The notes under the pieces: generated by a model
The model's database searches: none
The model's input: the letters and a program-made list of their open reading frames with translations, nothing else
What the model was told of the DNA's origin: nothing
Program-made: the position numbers and the translations under genes
Shown here: one piece after another, positions 36,998-46,310 of the stretch
Layout of the letters: each line of letters starts with the position of its first letter
Numbering within the stretch: the stretch's first letter is position 1
Assembly: GCF_003201475.1 (NCBI RefSeq)
Contig: NZ_QJJK01000004.1
Location: 194,631 to 258,630 of the forward strand
Reading direction: 5' to 3'
Source: Chelatococcus asaccharovorans
Lineage (GTDB): Bacteria; Pseudomonadota; Alphaproteobacteria; Rhizobiales; Beijerinckiaceae
Length of the DNA: 64,000 nt

Positions 36998-37720
36998 TCA
37001 GGGCTCGTCGAGCCGCCCGGCCGAGGCAGCCGCCGCGCGGTCCTGCGCCTCCGCGTAAATCAGTTTCAATCGCGCCTGATGGGACGCAGCGCTGTGCCGG
37101 CTTGCCGCTGCGGCTGCCGCGTCGCCGTCACCTTTGGCGATCGCCTCCACGACCTCGGCATGTTCCGCGATCGCCTCCTGAGCGCGCATGGGCAAACTTA
37201 GCGTCGTCGGACCCAGCAGGGCGAGTGATTCAGCCAAGGTCTCCTGCATGCGCTTCAAAAAGCGGTTGTGGGCGCAATCGCCGATGGCCGAGTGGAACAG
37301 CCGGTTGGTCGATGCCAGGTAGGGTATGTCGTGGCAGTTCTGGGAATCGCGCTCGACCATGTAGCGCAGGGAGGCTATTTCGGCTTCGTTGGCGTGCTTG
37401 GCTGCGAGGCGGGCGGCGGTCGCATCCAGGACTTCGCGCATGACGTAGAGCTCGGTCACGCTCTGCGCATCGAGCCGCGGCACGACAAGGCCGCGCTGAT
37501 CGCCGTAGACAAGCAGGCCTTGGGCCTCCAGGCGCCCGAGCGCCTCACGCACCGGCGTGCGGCTGACATTGTAACGGGAGGCGATTTCATTCTCGCGGAT
37601 CCGGTCTCCCGGTTTAAGCTCCCCGCTCAGCAACGCCTTGTAAAGCAACTGATAGAGCTGGACGGAGCTGGTCTTGCCGGTCCCCTGCTCACCGTTCGGT
37701 GCTTTCGCTTTTCTGATCAT
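36998..37720 (-). CDS. GntR-family regulator, FCD subfamily
   Basis: This is a 240-residue regulator. The winged helix has RENEIASRYNVSRTPVREAL near residue 45, followed by LGRLEAQGLL; the C-terminal all-helical FCD domain usually binds a carboxylate with a metal. ATG 37720 is used; the frame begins at a TTG at 37741. It lies after hyuB and before tcuA on the same strand, centrally in the sulfur-compound cluster, and is the best candidate to bind the three related palindromes. Confidence 0.92.
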   Translation of the reverse strand: MIRKAKAPNGEQGTGKTSSVQLYQLLYKALLSGELKPGDRIRENEIASRYNVSRTPVREALGRLEAQGLLVYGDQRGLVVPRLDAQSVTELYVMREVLDATAARLAAKHANEAEIASLRYMVERDSQNCHDIPYLASTNRLFHSAIGDCAHNRFLKRMQETLAESLALLGPTTLSLPMRAQEAIAEHAEVVEAIAKGDGDAAAAAASRHSAASHQARLKLIYAEAQDRAAAASAGRLDEP

Positions 37721-37876
37721 GTCGCTCCACCCACACTGCAACCCTTAGACGCGTGGCTATATGACAGCAAGGGGTATCGGGTGCGTGAAAGACGGGCCGC
37801 CGGGCGGTGGCCCGCCGTGCTATCCGTGGCGCGGTGGCCGCGCAGGCCTGCGGGCGTGGCCTCACCGCTCGGGATA

Positions 37877-39529
37877 TCAGAGACCGTAGATATCCTTGGC
37901 CGCTTCGGCGGATATCATTCCGTCGCGAAGGTCGGCCAGAACGAGCGCCCTGTCGCGGGTTTTCGGGTCACCCAATCCGCCGCCGCCGGGCGACAGAACC
38001 ACCACGCGCTCCCCTGGCGGGATGATATGGGCCCCTTTCGCCGCGAGCTTTGCGCCCGAGCCGAGCAGCAAACGTCCGGCAGCGCCGTTCTGTCCGCCGT
38101 CATAGCCGCGCGGCGGGTTGTCGACCCGCTCGTAGACGGCATTGTAGAGGAAGCTCTCGTCGAGCAGGCTCTGCAACTCGATATGTTGCCCCAGGCCGCC
38201 CCGCGTCTTGCCGGCGCCGCCACTGTCGATCCGATACTCTTTTTGCCAGACGATGATGGTCGAAAGCGACTCGAAGACTTCGACTGGTCCTCCGCGAACC
38301 CCGCTCGGAAAACCCGTCGCGGACATGCCGTCGCGGGATGGCAGCGCGCCCATGCCGCCGGTCGTGACGAGCTGCACCAGATAGTGATCGTCCAGCCGGG
38401 GCGGTGAGGACCGCGGCCCCTTTGCGCGCAGGCTCCACAGGACGCCCGTATTCTCCGCCGGGACCCGGTGCGGCACCGCTTGCCGGAGACAATTGAAGAT
38501 GAGATCCGGCAGCATCAGGCCGATCTGGGCGCGGGCGAGCACGGCGGCCGGCTTGAGCGCGTTCACGATCGATCCTTCGGGCGCCGAAATCGTCCTTGGC
38601 TCCAGCGAACCGTGATTGTTGGGGATGTCTTTCGCCACCACGCAGCCGATGGCGTAGGACGTATAGGCCAGCGTATAGCACAAGGGAACATTGTAGTTCC
38701 GCTTGGTCATCGGCGGCGATCCCGTGTAGTCGACATGGATGCCCGTGTCGCTGATGGTCAGCGCGGCCTTCAGATGGATCGGCTCGTTGTTGCCGTCCAG
38801 GGTCAGCTCGCCATGCCAGGTTCCCTTGGGAAGCTTCGCGATCTCGCGCAGGACCGCCTCGCGCGAGGTCTCGATGATGTAATCGGATATGGCATCTAGG
38901 CGGTCGAGAGCGAACTCGCGCATCGTCTCGGCGAGACGTTTGCCGCCGATCGCGTTGCAATTGATGAGCGAATAAACGTCCCCGACCGTCTCGACGGGCT
39001 GTCTTGTATTGGCGCGGATGACCGCCATGAGCGCTTCGTTCATCACGCCTGCGTCGACGATCTTCACGATGGGCAGATAGAGGCCTTCCATGAAGACGTC
39101 GGTGGAGCTCACCCGGTCGATCGGGCCACCGATGTCCATGATATGGCTGTTGCACGCGAAGATGGCGACGAGCTTCCCGTCGAGGAAGCATGGGGTCGTC
39201 ACCGAAATATCGTTGGTATGGCCGGTACCCATCCAGGGGTCGTTGTGGATGAACACATCGCCCGGCCGCATCTCGTGCAAGGGATAATGCGCGATGACGT
39301 GGCCGACCGCCAGCGCCATGGAATTCACGTGACCCGGCGTGCCTGTCACGGCCTGCGCCAGCATCCGGCCGCGCGCGTCGAAGACACCGGCGGCAAGATC
39401 ACCGGATTCCCGAACGATCGTGCTGAAAGCCGTGCTCTGCAGCACCTGCGCCTGTTCCTCGACGATGGCTGTCAGGCGGTTCCAGACGATCTGCTTCGTC
39501 ACAAGGTCAACGCTGTCCGCCGCAGTCAT
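37877..39529 (-). CDS. hyuB: hydantoinase B/oxoprolinase family protein
   Basis: This 550-residue protein is the B subunit of ATP-dependent hydantoinase or 5-oxoprolinase-like enzymes. Typical blocks are STIVRESGDLAAGVFDARGR, RPGDVFIHNDPWMGTGHTND and the C-terminal PGGGGLGDP. Paired with HyuA it opens a cyclic amide such as 5-oxoproline or N-methylhydantoin using ATP. The start overlaps the hyuA stop (ATGA). Neighbouring GSTs and C-S lyase make 5-oxoproline, or a glutathione-derived ring, a plausible substrate. Confidence 0.92.
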   Translation of the reverse strand: MTAADSVDLVTKQIVWNRLTAIVEEQAQVLQSTAFSTIVRESGDLAAGVFDARGRMLAQAVTGTPGHVNSMALAVGHVIAHYPLHEMRPGDVFIHNDPWMGTGHTNDISVTTPCFLDGKLVAIFACNSHIMDIGGPIDRVSSTDVFMEGLYLPIVKIVDAGVMNEALMAVIRANTRQPVETVGDVYSLINCNAIGGKRLAETMREFALDRLDAISDYIIETSREAVLREIAKLPKGTWHGELTLDGNNEPIHLKAALTISDTGIHVDYTGSPPMTKRNYNVPLCYTLAYTSYAIGCVVAKDIPNNHGSLEPRTISAPEGSIVNALKPAAVLARAQIGLMLPDLIFNCLRQAVPHRVPAENTGVLWSLRAKGPRSSPPRLDDHYLVQLVTTGGMGALPSRDGMSATGFPSGVRGGPVEVFESLSTIIVWQKEYRIDSGGAGKTRGGLGQHIELQSLLDESFLYNAVYERVDNPPRGYDGGQNGAAGRLLLGSGAKLAAKGAHIIPPGERVVVLSPGGGGLGDPKTRDRALVLADLRDGMISAEAAKDIYGL

Positions 39530-41607
39530 ATCTTTTGCTCCCTGGCTTCCAGGACAATCGAGCCGATGGCATCGATGTGCGCATCGAAGTTCGCGGTCAC
39601 GACGGTGGTTGTTTCCGCTTCGGCGACGATGGCGGGGCCTGCGATACGCATGCCGGACGTCAGGGTCTCGCGATCGTATATCGGCACGGTGCGCATGTGG
39701 TTTGCCTGACCGTCGTAGATTTCCACCGTGCCGCGCGCCCTCGCTCCGTCGATCCGCCCGACGGGTGGAACGATGGCAAGCTCCTGGGTTGCCGTCGATA
39801 CCAGCACGCATACGGAAAGGATCTCGATTTCGGCGTAAGGGATGACGCGGTCGAACTGCGCCTGGTAGGCCTCCTCGAACACCGCCCTGAAGGCTTCCGC
39901 ATCTGAGGCCTTGTACGGGCCCTGTGGGATGGTGACGGGGATTTCATGCCCCTGTCCGAGATAGCGCATGTAGGCCTGCCGATGTTCGACGAGCGGAGCA
40001 TCGCCCGCCGCCGAAGAGACCCACGCGCGCACCTCGTTGGACATCGCGCTCACGAATGTGTCCAGCCGTTCGGGCTCGAACTGATCGAGCCGCATGGTGA
40101 AGGAGCGCACGCTTTCGAAGCTGACCGGCGCATCGAGAAACCCGATGGCCGAGCCAACGCCGGCGCTGCGGGGAATGATGACGCGGCCGATCCTGAGCTT
40201 TTCCGCGAGGCGGGCGGCGTGGACCGGCGCGGCCCCGCCGAAGGCGATCATCGTGTAATGCTCGGCGGCAGCGCCCTGTTCGACAGCATGCGCGCGCGCT
40301 GCCGAAGCCATGTTCTCGCAGACCATCTCGTAAATGCCATGCGCGGCCGCATGTGGGCTCAGGCCGAGCCCTTCGCCGACGGCGCGATGGACCGCATCGC
40401 GGGCCAGATCTGGCTTCAGCGCGATCTTATTTCCGGAAAAGCGATCGGGATCGAGGAAGCCCAGCACCAGGTCGGCGTCCGAGACCGTTGGCTTCTCCCC
40501 GCCAAGCCCGTAACAGGCGGGTCCGGGATCGGACGAGGCGCTTTCCGGCCCGACATTGATCCGGTTCATCAGATCAAGACGCGCGATAGAGCCGCCGCCG
40601 GCGCCGATCTCCACCATCTCAACCACCGGGATCCGGATCGGCAGGCCGCTGCCTTTCAGGAACCGGGCTGTGCGATCAACCTCGAAAAACCTGTTCTTGG
40701 TGGGGCTGAAATCATCGAGAAGGGTGAGTTTTGCGGTCGTGCCGCCCATGTCGAAGGCCAATACCTGCGTCTCGTCGAACTTCTTCGCCAGCTGGCAGGC
40801 GAAGATCGCGCCACCTGCCGGGCCGGACTCGACCATGCGGATCGGGAACCGCCTTGCGAGGGAGAGCGAGGTCAGCCCCCCGCCCGAGGTCATCAGCGCG
40901 ATCGCACCTCGGAACCCGGCTTCGATCAGGCGCTGTTCCATCTGGTCGAGATATCGGTCCATCAGCGGCTGGACATAAGCATTCAAGACTGTCGTCGAGG
41001 TCCGCTCGTATTCCCTGATTTCAGGGCAGACTTCATGGGACAAGGAGACCGCGACATGGGGCAGGCGGCTGGCCAGCAGTTTCCCGACCGCCTTCTCATG
41101 TGCTGGATTGATGTAGGAATGGAGGAAGGAGACCGCGACGGCTTCGACCGACTCGCGCTCCAGCTGCGCGGCGATCTCCAGGACGGCCTGTTCGTCCAGC
41201 GGAACGCGCACCAGGCCTCGTGCATCCATGCGTTCTGGAACGCCGAAGCGGAACGGGCGGGGAACCACGGGCGCGGGGCGCACCAATTCCAGGTCGTACT
41301 GATCGAAGCGGCTCTCCGTACCCATCTCGAGAACGTCGCGAAACCCCTGGGTCGTCAGCAGCGCCGTGCGCGCGCCGCGGCGCTCGATAATCGCATTTGT
41401 GGCGAGCGTCGTGCCGTGAACGAATATGTCGACGTCGTCGAAGCGGCGCCCGGCGGTGGCAAGTATCTCCGAAATGCCCGCGAGGACGCCTTCTTCCGGT
41501 ACGCGCGGCGTGGTGAGCACCTTGGTCGTCCAGCTCTTGTCGCCTTGTCGCAGAACCACATCGGTGAACGTGCCGCCCACGTCCACTGACAGTTTCAATT
41601 CCGCCAT
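39526..41607 (-). CDS. hyuA: hydantoinase A/oxoprolinase family protein
   Basis: This 693-residue ATP-dependent subunit has the N-terminal phosphate-binding motif LSVDVGGTFTDVVL, the second actin-fold motif AFDMGGTTAKLTL near residue 290, and the GAGGGSIARLD block near 345. It partners with HyuB. ATG 41607 has an AGGAAGGGG site and follows the family start; upstream extension to 41661 has no support. A candidate operator is located 71-89 bp upstream. It faces a GST gene on the other strand. Confidence 0.93.
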   Translation of the reverse strand: MAELKLSVDVGGTFTDVVLRQGDKSWTTKVLTTPRVPEEGVLAGISEILATAGRRFDDVDIFVHGTTLATNAIIERRGARTALLTTQGFRDVLEMGTESRFDQYDLELVRPAPVVPRPFRFGVPERMDARGLVRVPLDEQAVLEIAAQLERESVEAVAVSFLHSYINPAHEKAVGKLLASRLPHVAVSLSHEVCPEIREYERTSTTVLNAYVQPLMDRYLDQMEQRLIEAGFRGAIALMTSGGGLTSLSLARRFPIRMVESGPAGGAIFACQLAKKFDETQVLAFDMGGTTAKLTLLDDFSPTKNRFFEVDRTARFLKGSGLPIRIPVVEMVEIGAGGGSIARLDLMNRINVGPESASSDPGPACYGLGGEKPTVSDADLVLGFLDPDRFSGNKIALKPDLARDAVHRAVGEGLGLSPHAAAHGIYEMVCENMASAARAHAVEQGAAAEHYTMIAFGGAAPVHAARLAEKLRIGRVIIPRSAGVGSAIGFLDAPVSFESVRSFTMRLDQFEPERLDTFVSAMSNEVRAWVSSAAGDAPLVEHRQAYMRYLGQGHEIPVTIPQGPYKASDAEAFRAVFEEAYQAQFDRVIPYAEIEILSVCVLVSTATQELAIVPPVGRIDGARARGTVEIYDGQANHMRTVPIYDRETLTSGMRIAGPAIVAEAETTTVVTANFDAHIDAIGSIVLEAREQKI

Positions 41608-41999
41608 ATCGAGCCCCTTCCTGTGCAGATATCCTCCGGGCTCACGACCCGGCGCCGGCATCCATCTGGGAATTCAGATGTATTCATTTGCATCCGCTTG
41701 TCAACATTCGTGATGTGGGCTAAGCAATCCAGGTTGCCGGCGTGGCCTTGGGCCATGACATTGACGAAGCCGTCCGGGGGTGCTGCTCTCACGCGCGTCC
41801 TGCGCGTTACCGCCAAGAAAAGATACTATTCCCCAGGATAAAACGGGTGCAGAAACGCGCAGCGCTTTGCGGGAAGGTGTCGGCCAGACACGGCCCTCCC
41901 TGTCCGCAAATTGCATAAGATGGTCCGCATGGGGCGCGATCTGTCGGGATACGCGCCATCCGCACTATGTCCGAGTGCTCTCACCAAAAAGGTAAGTCG
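41608..41999. other. 392-bp divergent intergenic region (hyuA / GST)
   Basis: No gene is seen. It must hold promoters for hyuA on the minus strand and the GST on the plus strand. The candidate GntR site at 41678-41696 is on the hyuA side. Confidence 0.6.
41678..41696. promoter_or_regulatory. candidate GntR operator upstream of hyuA
   Basis: The site reads CGGATGCAAATGAATACAT on the minus strand and shares 15 of 19 positions with the tcuA site. Over 26 bases it matches the GST site at 46328-46346 in 20 positions by hand alignment. The core is GAATACAT plus a degenerate left arm. Confidence 0.55.
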
Positions 42000-42617
42000 A
42001 TGAAGTTCTTCTACGCCAACGGGACATGCGCGCTTGGTATTCATATCCTCCTCGAGGAAACAGGCGCGGCCTACGAGCCTCACAGGCTCGATTTCGCCAA
42101 ACAGGAGCAAAAGAGCCCCGGCTATCTGGCGATCAATCCAAAGGGCAAGGTTCCCCTCTTCCAGTTCGATGACGGCAGCACGCTCTCCGAGTTCCAGGCG
42201 TTAGCAACTTGGCTGCACCTCACCCATCCCGACAAGCGGCTGTTGCCGGCCGACCCCTTGGCTGCCGCACGCGCCTATGAATTGATGGACTACACCGTCG
42301 GGACCGTCCACAGTCTCGGCTTCTCGCGCATCTCCCGCCCGCAGAACTTTTCCCCGGCGCCCGAGAGCCACGAGGCAGTCAAGGCGGCTGGTCTCGCGAC
42401 CTTCGAGCAGGGCATGGCTTGGCTCGGGAGCAAAGCAAGCGCCGAGGGCTTTGCGGTCGGCGACTTCTCGCTAGCGGACGCCGCGCTCTTCTACGTCGAG
42501 TTCTGGATGGCCGAACGCCTGAAGAAGCCGCTGCCGGGTCATCTGGCGAACCACTATGCCAGGATGAAGGACCGGCCCTCGGTCCAGAAAGTTCTGAAAA
42601 TTCATGGCTTTGCCTGA
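42000..42617 (+). CDS. glutathione S-transferase
   Basis: This 205-residue GST has the thioredoxin-fold N-terminal domain (KFFYANGTCALGIHILLEET) with the glutathione-binding cis-Pro region NPKGKVPLFQF, and the helical C-terminal domain with VGDFSLADAAL. It resembles the beta class, whose Cys residue in the N-terminal domain (here TCAL) takes part in catalysis. ATG 42000 follows an AAGG site. It is convergent with the C-S lyase gene. A role in attaching or removing glutathione from the cluster substrate is inferred. Confidence 0.88.
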   Translation: MKFFYANGTCALGIHILLEETGAAYEPHRLDFAKQEQKSPGYLAINPKGKVPLFQFDDGSTLSEFQALATWLHLTHPDKRLLPADPLAAARAYELMDYTVGTVHSLGFSRISRPQNFSPAPESHEAVKAAGLATFEQGMAWLGSKASAEGFAVGDFSLADAALFYVEFWMAERLKKPLPGHLANHYARMKDRPSVQKVLKIHGFA

Positions 42618-42686
42618 TCGGAAGGCGGGCTGCGGCTGACGGTTCCACAGGACAGGGGAGCCGTCGGCCCACCGGGAGAGTTGACG

Positions 42687-42732
42687 AGCCTCGGGGGAGG
42701 GTGCTTCCTCGCCCGGAGGGCTGCCCGAGGCT
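42687..42732. terminator. inverted repeat between convergent GST and lyase genes
   Basis: Perfect 9-base arms (42687-42695 and 42724-42732) lie between the converging stops at 42617 and 42752. The 28-base spacer contains a second small stem. It may serve as a two-way terminator. Confidence 0.45.
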
Positions 42733-42751
42733 ATTGGACCATCGTCCTGTT

Positions 42752-43966
42752 TCAGACGCCGCTGTCCGCCATGGACAGGCGTTCAAGGGCACGGTCCAGG
42801 TCGCCGATCAGGTCCTCCGGATGCTCCAACCCCACATGGATACGCATCAGCTGGCCTTGCCATGCTGGACGCGTGGCCTCTCGTTTGCCGTCGAGACTTA
42901 CGGGGATGAGCAGACTTTCGAAACCGCCCCAGCTCGACCCCATCCCGAAATAGCTCAGCCCGTCCATCATCGGCCCGAGCGCAGCCTTGTCGCGGCATCG
43001 GATGACAAAGCCGAACAGTCCCGAGGCACCGGTGAACTGCTCGCGCCACAAGGCATGCTGCGGGTGGCTGGCCAGAGCCGGATGGATGACCCGCTCCACG
43101 AGGGGATGCGCCTCGAGCCATCGAGCGACCTCGAGGCCATTTTCATTGTGTTGCTTCAGACGCGTGACGAGGGTCCTGAACCCCCGCAGCACGAGATAGG
43201 CGTCATCAGGCCCGGCGCAGAGACCAAAGTCCGAGATCGCCTTTCTCATCTTTCCGAGGTTGTCTTCGTTGCAGGCGATCGCGCCCAGCATCGCGTCCGC
43301 ATGACCGCCAATGTACTTCGTGGCGGCATGGACGACGATGTCGACCCCAAGCCGGAACGGCTTGAGGAAATGCCCACCGCTCCAGGAATTGTCGATGACC
43401 GTCGTCACGCCATGCGCGCGTGCCACCTGCGTGATGGCGGCGATATCCTGGATCTCGAATGTGTGCGAGCCCGGGGATTCCATCCAGATCAGGCGCGTGC
43501 GGTCCGTCACCAGGGCAGCGATGTCCGGCCCAATGCACGGGTCGTAAAACACCGTCTTCACGCCGAACTGTTCGTTCAGTCGCCGGCAAAACGCGCGAAC
43601 CGGGGGATAGACCGCGTCGGAAATCAGGAATTCAACGCCCGGCCCGGCATGAGCGATCAATGTGGTGGTCACAGCGCTCATGCCGGACGGCGTCAACACC
43701 GTTCCCGCGGCTCCCTCCAGCGTGCTGATCGCGTCTTCCAGCGCCATGGTCGTCGGCGTGCCGCGCCGGCCATAGCGAACAGGGGCGGTTGCCTTCTGCT
43801 CATAGGCGGCGAGCGTCGGAAACAGGATGGTCGACGCGTGATAGACGGGTGTGTTGACCGCTCCGAAATGGCCGCTCGACCGGCCGGCATGCGTGACGAT
43901 CGTCTCGTCGTTCGTGCTCGGATGCGTGTCGGCCTGTCCGGCCTTCTTGTCCTGATGAGCGCTCAC
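42752..43966 (-). CDS. metC: cystathionine beta-lyase-like PLP enzyme (C-S lyase)
   Basis: This is a 404-residue enzyme of the Cys/Met metabolism PLP family. The PLP lysine is in HAATKYIGGHAD near residue 214, with the aspartate of TTVIDNSWSGG upstream, and the substrate-arm motif is VRYGRRGTPT. It cleaves the C-S bond of cystathionine or cysteine S-conjugates, giving pyruvate, ammonia and a thiol. The GTG start overlaps the rhodanese stop (GTGA). Linkage to rhodanese, GSTs and a thiol dioxygenase suggests conjugate breakdown rather than methionine synthesis. Confidence 0.9.
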   Translation of the reverse strand: MSAHQDKKAGQADTHPSTNDETIVTHAGRSSGHFGAVNTPVYHASTILFPTLAAYEQKATAPVRYGRRGTPTTMALEDAISTLEGAAGTVLTPSGMSAVTTTLIAHAGPGVEFLISDAVYPPVRAFCRRLNEQFGVKTVFYDPCIGPDIAALVTDRTRLIWMESPGSHTFEIQDIAAITQVARAHGVTTVIDNSWSGGHFLKPFRLGVDIVVHAATKYIGGHADAMLGAIACNEDNLGKMRKAISDFGLCAGPDDAYLVLRGFRTLVTRLKQHNENGLEVARWLEAHPLVERVIHPALASHPQHALWREQFTGASGLFGFVIRCRDKAALGPMMDGLSYFGMGSSWGGFESLLIPVSLDGKREATRPAWQGQLMRIHVGLEHPEDLIGDLDRALERLSMADSGV

Positions 43967-45564
43967 TTCAAGATCCTAAATTCCGACGTGCCGTCGCGGT
44001 TGATCTGGTTCGGCAGACCGTGCTCCCAGTTGAAATACTGCAGGGTCGCGGCATCGTTGCCTTTCTGCCGATCATGCGCCCAGAACAGGTAGTCGATGCA
44101 TGCCTCGTCCGGCGGGGCGTGGGGCGTCGTTTCCACCTCACCGCCCGCGGCGACCCAGGCGCTCAACCCCCCGTCGAGAACGCAAACGTCACGGTCCGGA
44201 AACAGGCGCTTCAAGTCGGCGGCGAAGAGAAGCGCCCGTGCGGCGACGGCGCTGTAGACGATGATCGAATCGGCCTGCTGTACGCGCTCGCGCAGGGCTT
44301 CCAGACGTGGGCGTATGGCCCAGACCGCCCCGGCGATATGGCTGTGTCGGTAGTCCATGGAGGCGCCGACATCGATCGTCAGAGCCTTGCCGGCACGGAG
44401 ATGCCTGGCGCGGTCCGCATCGACCAGCGCGACAGACGCGAGAGACGGAATGGCTGGGGGCGGATCGTCTTTCACGACTTGCGCCGTTGCGCCCGCGACG
44501 CCGCCCTCGAGGACGCGCGCATCGTAGCCCATTTGCCGAAGCCAGTGGGCAGCTGAAACGGCACGCACGAAGGGCGCGCTGTCGATCAGGACGAGCAACC
44601 CCTTGCGCACCGCGCACCAGCGGATGACCCCCTGGACGAGTTGCCCGCCGGGGGCGTGGACCGAGCCGGCGATATGCCCGTCGTCGAATTCCTCCCGGGT
44701 GCGGACATCGAGCCTATAGAGGTTTCTTTGTCCTTCGGCCGCGACCCGCTCGACGTCGGCCTGCGCGATATCCGGGATATCCGTCTTGCGGCGGAGATCG
44801 TTCGCGAACGCCTCCGCGCGGGCCGCACCCTCCGGTGTCACCTCCGCGAACCGGTTTGTACTGCCGTTGTGCAGGGATAGTCCGGCCATCCGCCAGGCCT
44901 GCGTACCGCCGCGCAATGCGTAAACCGGATTCTCCACGCCGGCATTGATCAGGGTTTGCGCGCCGATGATCGAGCGCGTGCGGCCTGCGCAGGTCACGAC
45001 GACCGTGGTCTGGGGATCTTTGACCAGATCCGGCAGTCGCAACAACAGCTCCCCGTTCGGTACGCTGATGCTGCCGGGAATGCTGACGCCGTGATGTTCG
45101 GGCCATGTGCGGCCATCGAGAATGACGACGTCCTCGCCTTTTCCGATCAGCGCCTCGACGTCCTGCGGGTTGAGCGCAGGAGTGTGCAGTTCTTCTTCGA
45201 CGATCTCGCCGAAGGCCTTGGGCGTCACGTCTTCGCCGATGAAGACTTCGCCCCCGGCCTCCCGCCAAGCGTCGACGCCGCCCGTCAGGCGGTCGATGGT
45301 CACATAACCGAGCTCGCGCAATCGTTCCTCGGCGCGGGGCGCGACGCTGTCGATGCCGTCGATCAGCACGATCCGCGTCGTGCGGCGGGGAACCTGCAGC
45401 AGGATCCCGGTTTCGAGCTCGCTAAAGGGGATATTGGCGGCGTGCAGCAGATGCTCCAAGCCGAAGTGGCCTTTCTCGCGAATGTCCACAATGGCAATCT
45501 CTTCGTCGGAAGAGATTGTTTTCATAAGCTCCGTTGCGGAAATCTCGTTCACATCGGCATCCAT
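43963..45564 (-). CDS. four-domain rhodanese-related sulfurtransferase
   Basis: This 533-residue protein contains four rhodanese domains in tandem (about 8-108, 130-235, 265-365, 385-480) and a conserved 45-residue tail ending in the EFRILK segment. Rhodaneses move sulfane sulfur through an active Cys. Only domain 2 has it (VVVTCAGRTRS); the equivalent positions are Asp in domain 1 (IVLIDGID), Asp in domain 3 (LVLIDSAP) and Ser in domain 4 (IIVYSAVA), which suggests one catalytic and three structural domains. It is coupled to the C-S lyase, whose thiol product could be its sulfur source. Confidence 0.9.
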   Translation of the reverse strand: MDADVNEISATELMKTISSDEEIAIVDIREKGHFGLEHLLHAANIPFSELETGILLQVPRRTTRIVLIDGIDSVAPRAEERLRELGYVTIDRLTGGVDAWREAGGEVFIGEDVTPKAFGEIVEEELHTPALNPQDVEALIGKGEDVVILDGRTWPEHHGVSIPGSISVPNGELLLRLPDLVKDPQTTVVVTCAGRTRSIIGAQTLINAGVENPVYALRGGTQAWRMAGLSLHNGSTNRFAEVTPEGAARAEAFANDLRRKTDIPDIAQADVERVAAEGQRNLYRLDVRTREEFDDGHIAGSVHAPGGQLVQGVIRWCAVRKGLLVLIDSAPFVRAVSAAHWLRQMGYDARVLEGGVAGATAQVVKDDPPPAIPSLASVALVDADRARHLRAGKALTIDVGASMDYRHSHIAGAVWAIRPRLEALRERVQQADSIIVYSAVAARALLFAADLKRLFPDRDVCVLDGGLSAWVAAGGEVETTPHAPPDEACIDYLFWAHDRQKGNDAATLQYFNWEHGLPNQINRDGTSEFRILK

Positions 45565-45710
45565 GTCAGCGGTGGTGGTTGCTGTCCGTCACTGCAATCA
45601 GCGGACCGCGAAGCTTCGTCACATCGCCCCAAGCGAGGAGCGGACGGCGATCCGCATCTCCTTGCATGCCCTTCGTGGGCCCTCGTTTCACGCCCCGCAT
45701 CCGTCGGGGT

Positions 45711-46310
45711 TCAGAGCTTGACCGGCTTTGCCACATGCTCGGCGAAAGCCGGCCTCTGAAGCAGCCTGTCGCGGTAGGCGACGACTTTCGGGAAGGCGGG
45801 TTTGGCGATATCGAGCTCGACCCAGCGGTGCACTTGCGCGCCAAGCGCGATGTCGCCCACCGTCAGCGCGTTTCCGGCGATGAAATCCGTTTCGGCGAGC
45901 GCGGTCTCCAAAGTCGAGACCATCGCGCAGACATCCTCCAGCAGGGCCTTCGTGTCGCCGCCGGCGCGATGCAGATCGCGGAGGGTCTTGAGGCTCGGCA
46001 CAAGCGTGATCGAGCACCAGTCCATCCACCGGTCGGACCCCGCCCGTTCCGCGAGATCCGCAGGCAGGAGACCGCTCCCGTAGCGCCCGGCGAGATAGCG
46101 CACGATCGCATTCGATTCCCACAGGACCGCGTCTCCATCCTCGATGGTCGGAATGCGACCATGGGGGTTCTTGCTGCGGTAGGTTGGGTCGTCATTGCCG
46201 CCAAACTTACCCCCAAGGTCGATCCGCTCATGGGGAAGTCCAAGTTCGCCAATCGTCCACATGACCTTGGCCACGTTCGACGAATCGGGCCTTCCCCACA
46301 CTTTCAGCAT
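45711..46310 (-). CDS. glutathione S-transferase
   Basis: This is a 199-residue second GST. The N-terminal domain starts KVWGRPDSSNVAKVMW, with Ser-rich active-site region, and has NPHGRIPTIEDGDAVLWESN binding glutathione; the C-terminal domain has GNALTVGDIALGAQ. It is closer to the theta/nu-like bacterial group than the first GST. ATG 46310 is preferred over upstream starts. It heads the transcript containing the rhodanese and lyase, after a 146-bp gap, and lies directly downstream of a palindromic site. Confidence 0.88.
   Translation of the reverse strand: MLKVWGRPDSSNVAKVMWTIGELGLPHERIDLGGKFGGNDDPTYRSKNPHGRIPTIEDGDAVLWESNAIVRYLAGRYGSGLLPADLAERAGSDRWMDWCSITLVPSLKTLRDLHRAGGDTKALLEDVCAMVSTLETALAETDFIAGNALTVGDIALGAQVHRWVELDIAKPAFPKVVAYRDRLLQRPAFAEHVAKPVKL

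Noticed and set aside
39946-41589. 547-codon frame antisense to hyuA
   Set aside because: hyuA has intact phosphate-binding motifs in the other strand; the antisense product has no recognisable domain.
42419-44092. 557-codon plus-strand frame across the GST and C-S lyase region
   Set aside because: It overlaps both well-supported genes in other frames and has no domain.
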